Part shown: positions 63,823 to 64,000 of the stretch, piece after piece | Position numbering within the stretch: the stretch's first letter is position 1 | Layout of the letters: every line of letters starts with the position of its first letter | Source of the DNA: Marinobacter salinus | GTDB taxonomy: Bacteria; Pseudomonadota; Gammaproteobacteria; Pseudomonadales; Oleiphilaceae | NCBI RefSeq assembly: GCF_001854125.1 | Contig: NZ_CP017715.1 | Coordinates: 186,001-250,000, forward strand | Direction of reading: 5' to 3' | DNA: 64,000 nt | Position numbers and translations under genes: made by a program | Notes under the pieces: model-generated | Database searches by the model: none | Told to the model about the DNA's origin: nothing | The model's input: only the letters and a program-made list of their open reading frames with translations

Positions 63823-64000
63823 ATGTTTAAGCCCTCAGTTTATGCGCTCGCCTTTGTGTTTTTGACCCTGTGCTCGTGGACCGTTCAGGCGGAGCCTGCG
63901 GACTCTTCTGTTGAGGAACTGAAAAAGGAGACCCGGGAGCTCGGCAAAGCTCTGAAGGAGTACGGCTCCGATCAGAAGGACCGGGCAGAAGATTCCATCA
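63823..64000 (+). CDS. Secreted protein, N-terminal part, cut by window edge
   Basis: 59 codons visible. A signal peptide (FKPSVYALAFVFLTLCSWTV, then QA) is cut after QA, followed by a highly charged helical stretch (ELKKETRELGKALKEYGSDQ) that may form a coiled coil. Family not recognised. GAAAG just before the ATG and the signal peptide support it as a real gene. Confidence 0.6.
   Translation, partial: MFKPSVYALAFVFLTLCSWTVQAEPADSSVEELKKETRELGKALKEYGSDQKDRAEDSI

Noticed and set aside
1-64000. Mobile elements, prophage or CRISPR
   Set aside because: No transposase, integrase, phage structural gene or spaced direct repeat set was seen.

Overview
The window looks like chromosomal DNA from a moderately GC-rich gammaproteobacterium. 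The gene set (oleate hydratase, PutA, large NAD-GDH, BCCT and TRAP transporters, YeiP, LysE and Acg-type nitroreductase) fits a marine, Marinobacter-like heterotroph. That placement is inferred from gene content and is not proven. I see no rRNA, tRNA, CRISPR array, insertion sequence or prophage. Genes are dense, many start codons are GTG or TTG with good ribosome binding sites, and several convergent gene pairs share a perfect inverted repeat as a likely bidirectional terminator.

Layout. 1-2846: a cut-off oleate hydratase gene and a lipoprotein. 2885-4501: a divergent GroEL paralogue without groES. 4743-14661: one tightly overlapping operon for a group 3b-type cytoplasmic [NiFe] hydrogenase (beta 4Fe-4S subunit, cNMP-binding-domain protein, gamma FAD/NAD(P) subunit, small and large subunits, protease) followed by hypA-F-C-D-E. 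No hypB is present, and HypA lacks its zinc domain. 14680-20161: the complete beta-hydroxyaspartate cycle (bhcABCD, with divergent bhcR), which takes glyoxylate and glycine to oxaloacetate. Two palindromes lie in the bhcA-bhcR promoter region.

20237-35658: mixed genes, including a pair of exported Spondin_N-type proteins, an FMN nitroreductase, an ovoA pseudogene broken by three deletions, a Bcr/CflA exporter, a zinc peptidase, an M17 aminopeptidase, an enoyl-CoA hydratase, a GIDE-LemA fusion, threonine aldolase, a DUF1326/DUF2182 pair and the EF-P paralogue YeiP. 35678-39971: an MFS carrier, a small membrane protein, a lactate/malate dehydrogenase homologue with an unusual specificity position, a thioesterase and an unknown protein.

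39952-55005: a glutamate-family catabolic block. It holds an Lrp regulator, an N-terminally short NAD-glutamate dehydrogenase, PutA (proline to glutamate), and a same-strand set of LysR, YcsI/DUF1445 (D-glutamate cyclase-like), TRAP DctPQM and 5-oxoprolinase PxpABC (5-oxoproline to glutamate). Glutamate from both routes could feed the dehydrogenase. 55187-64000: an HD-domain protein, a Crp-type regulator that has lost its sensor domain, a LysE exporter, a CocE hydrolase with an ATP-grasp ligase, a lytic transglycosylase, a shikimate-kinase-like protein, a BCCT transporter and a cut-off secreted protein.

The most interesting items are the HypB-less hydrogenase operon beside its own GroEL paralogue, the full BHA cycle with candidate BhcR operators, the YcsI-TRAP-Pxp module, the CocE/ATP-grasp pair, and several genes shortened by internal or N-terminal loss (ovoA, the Crp regulator, NAD-GDH, hypA).
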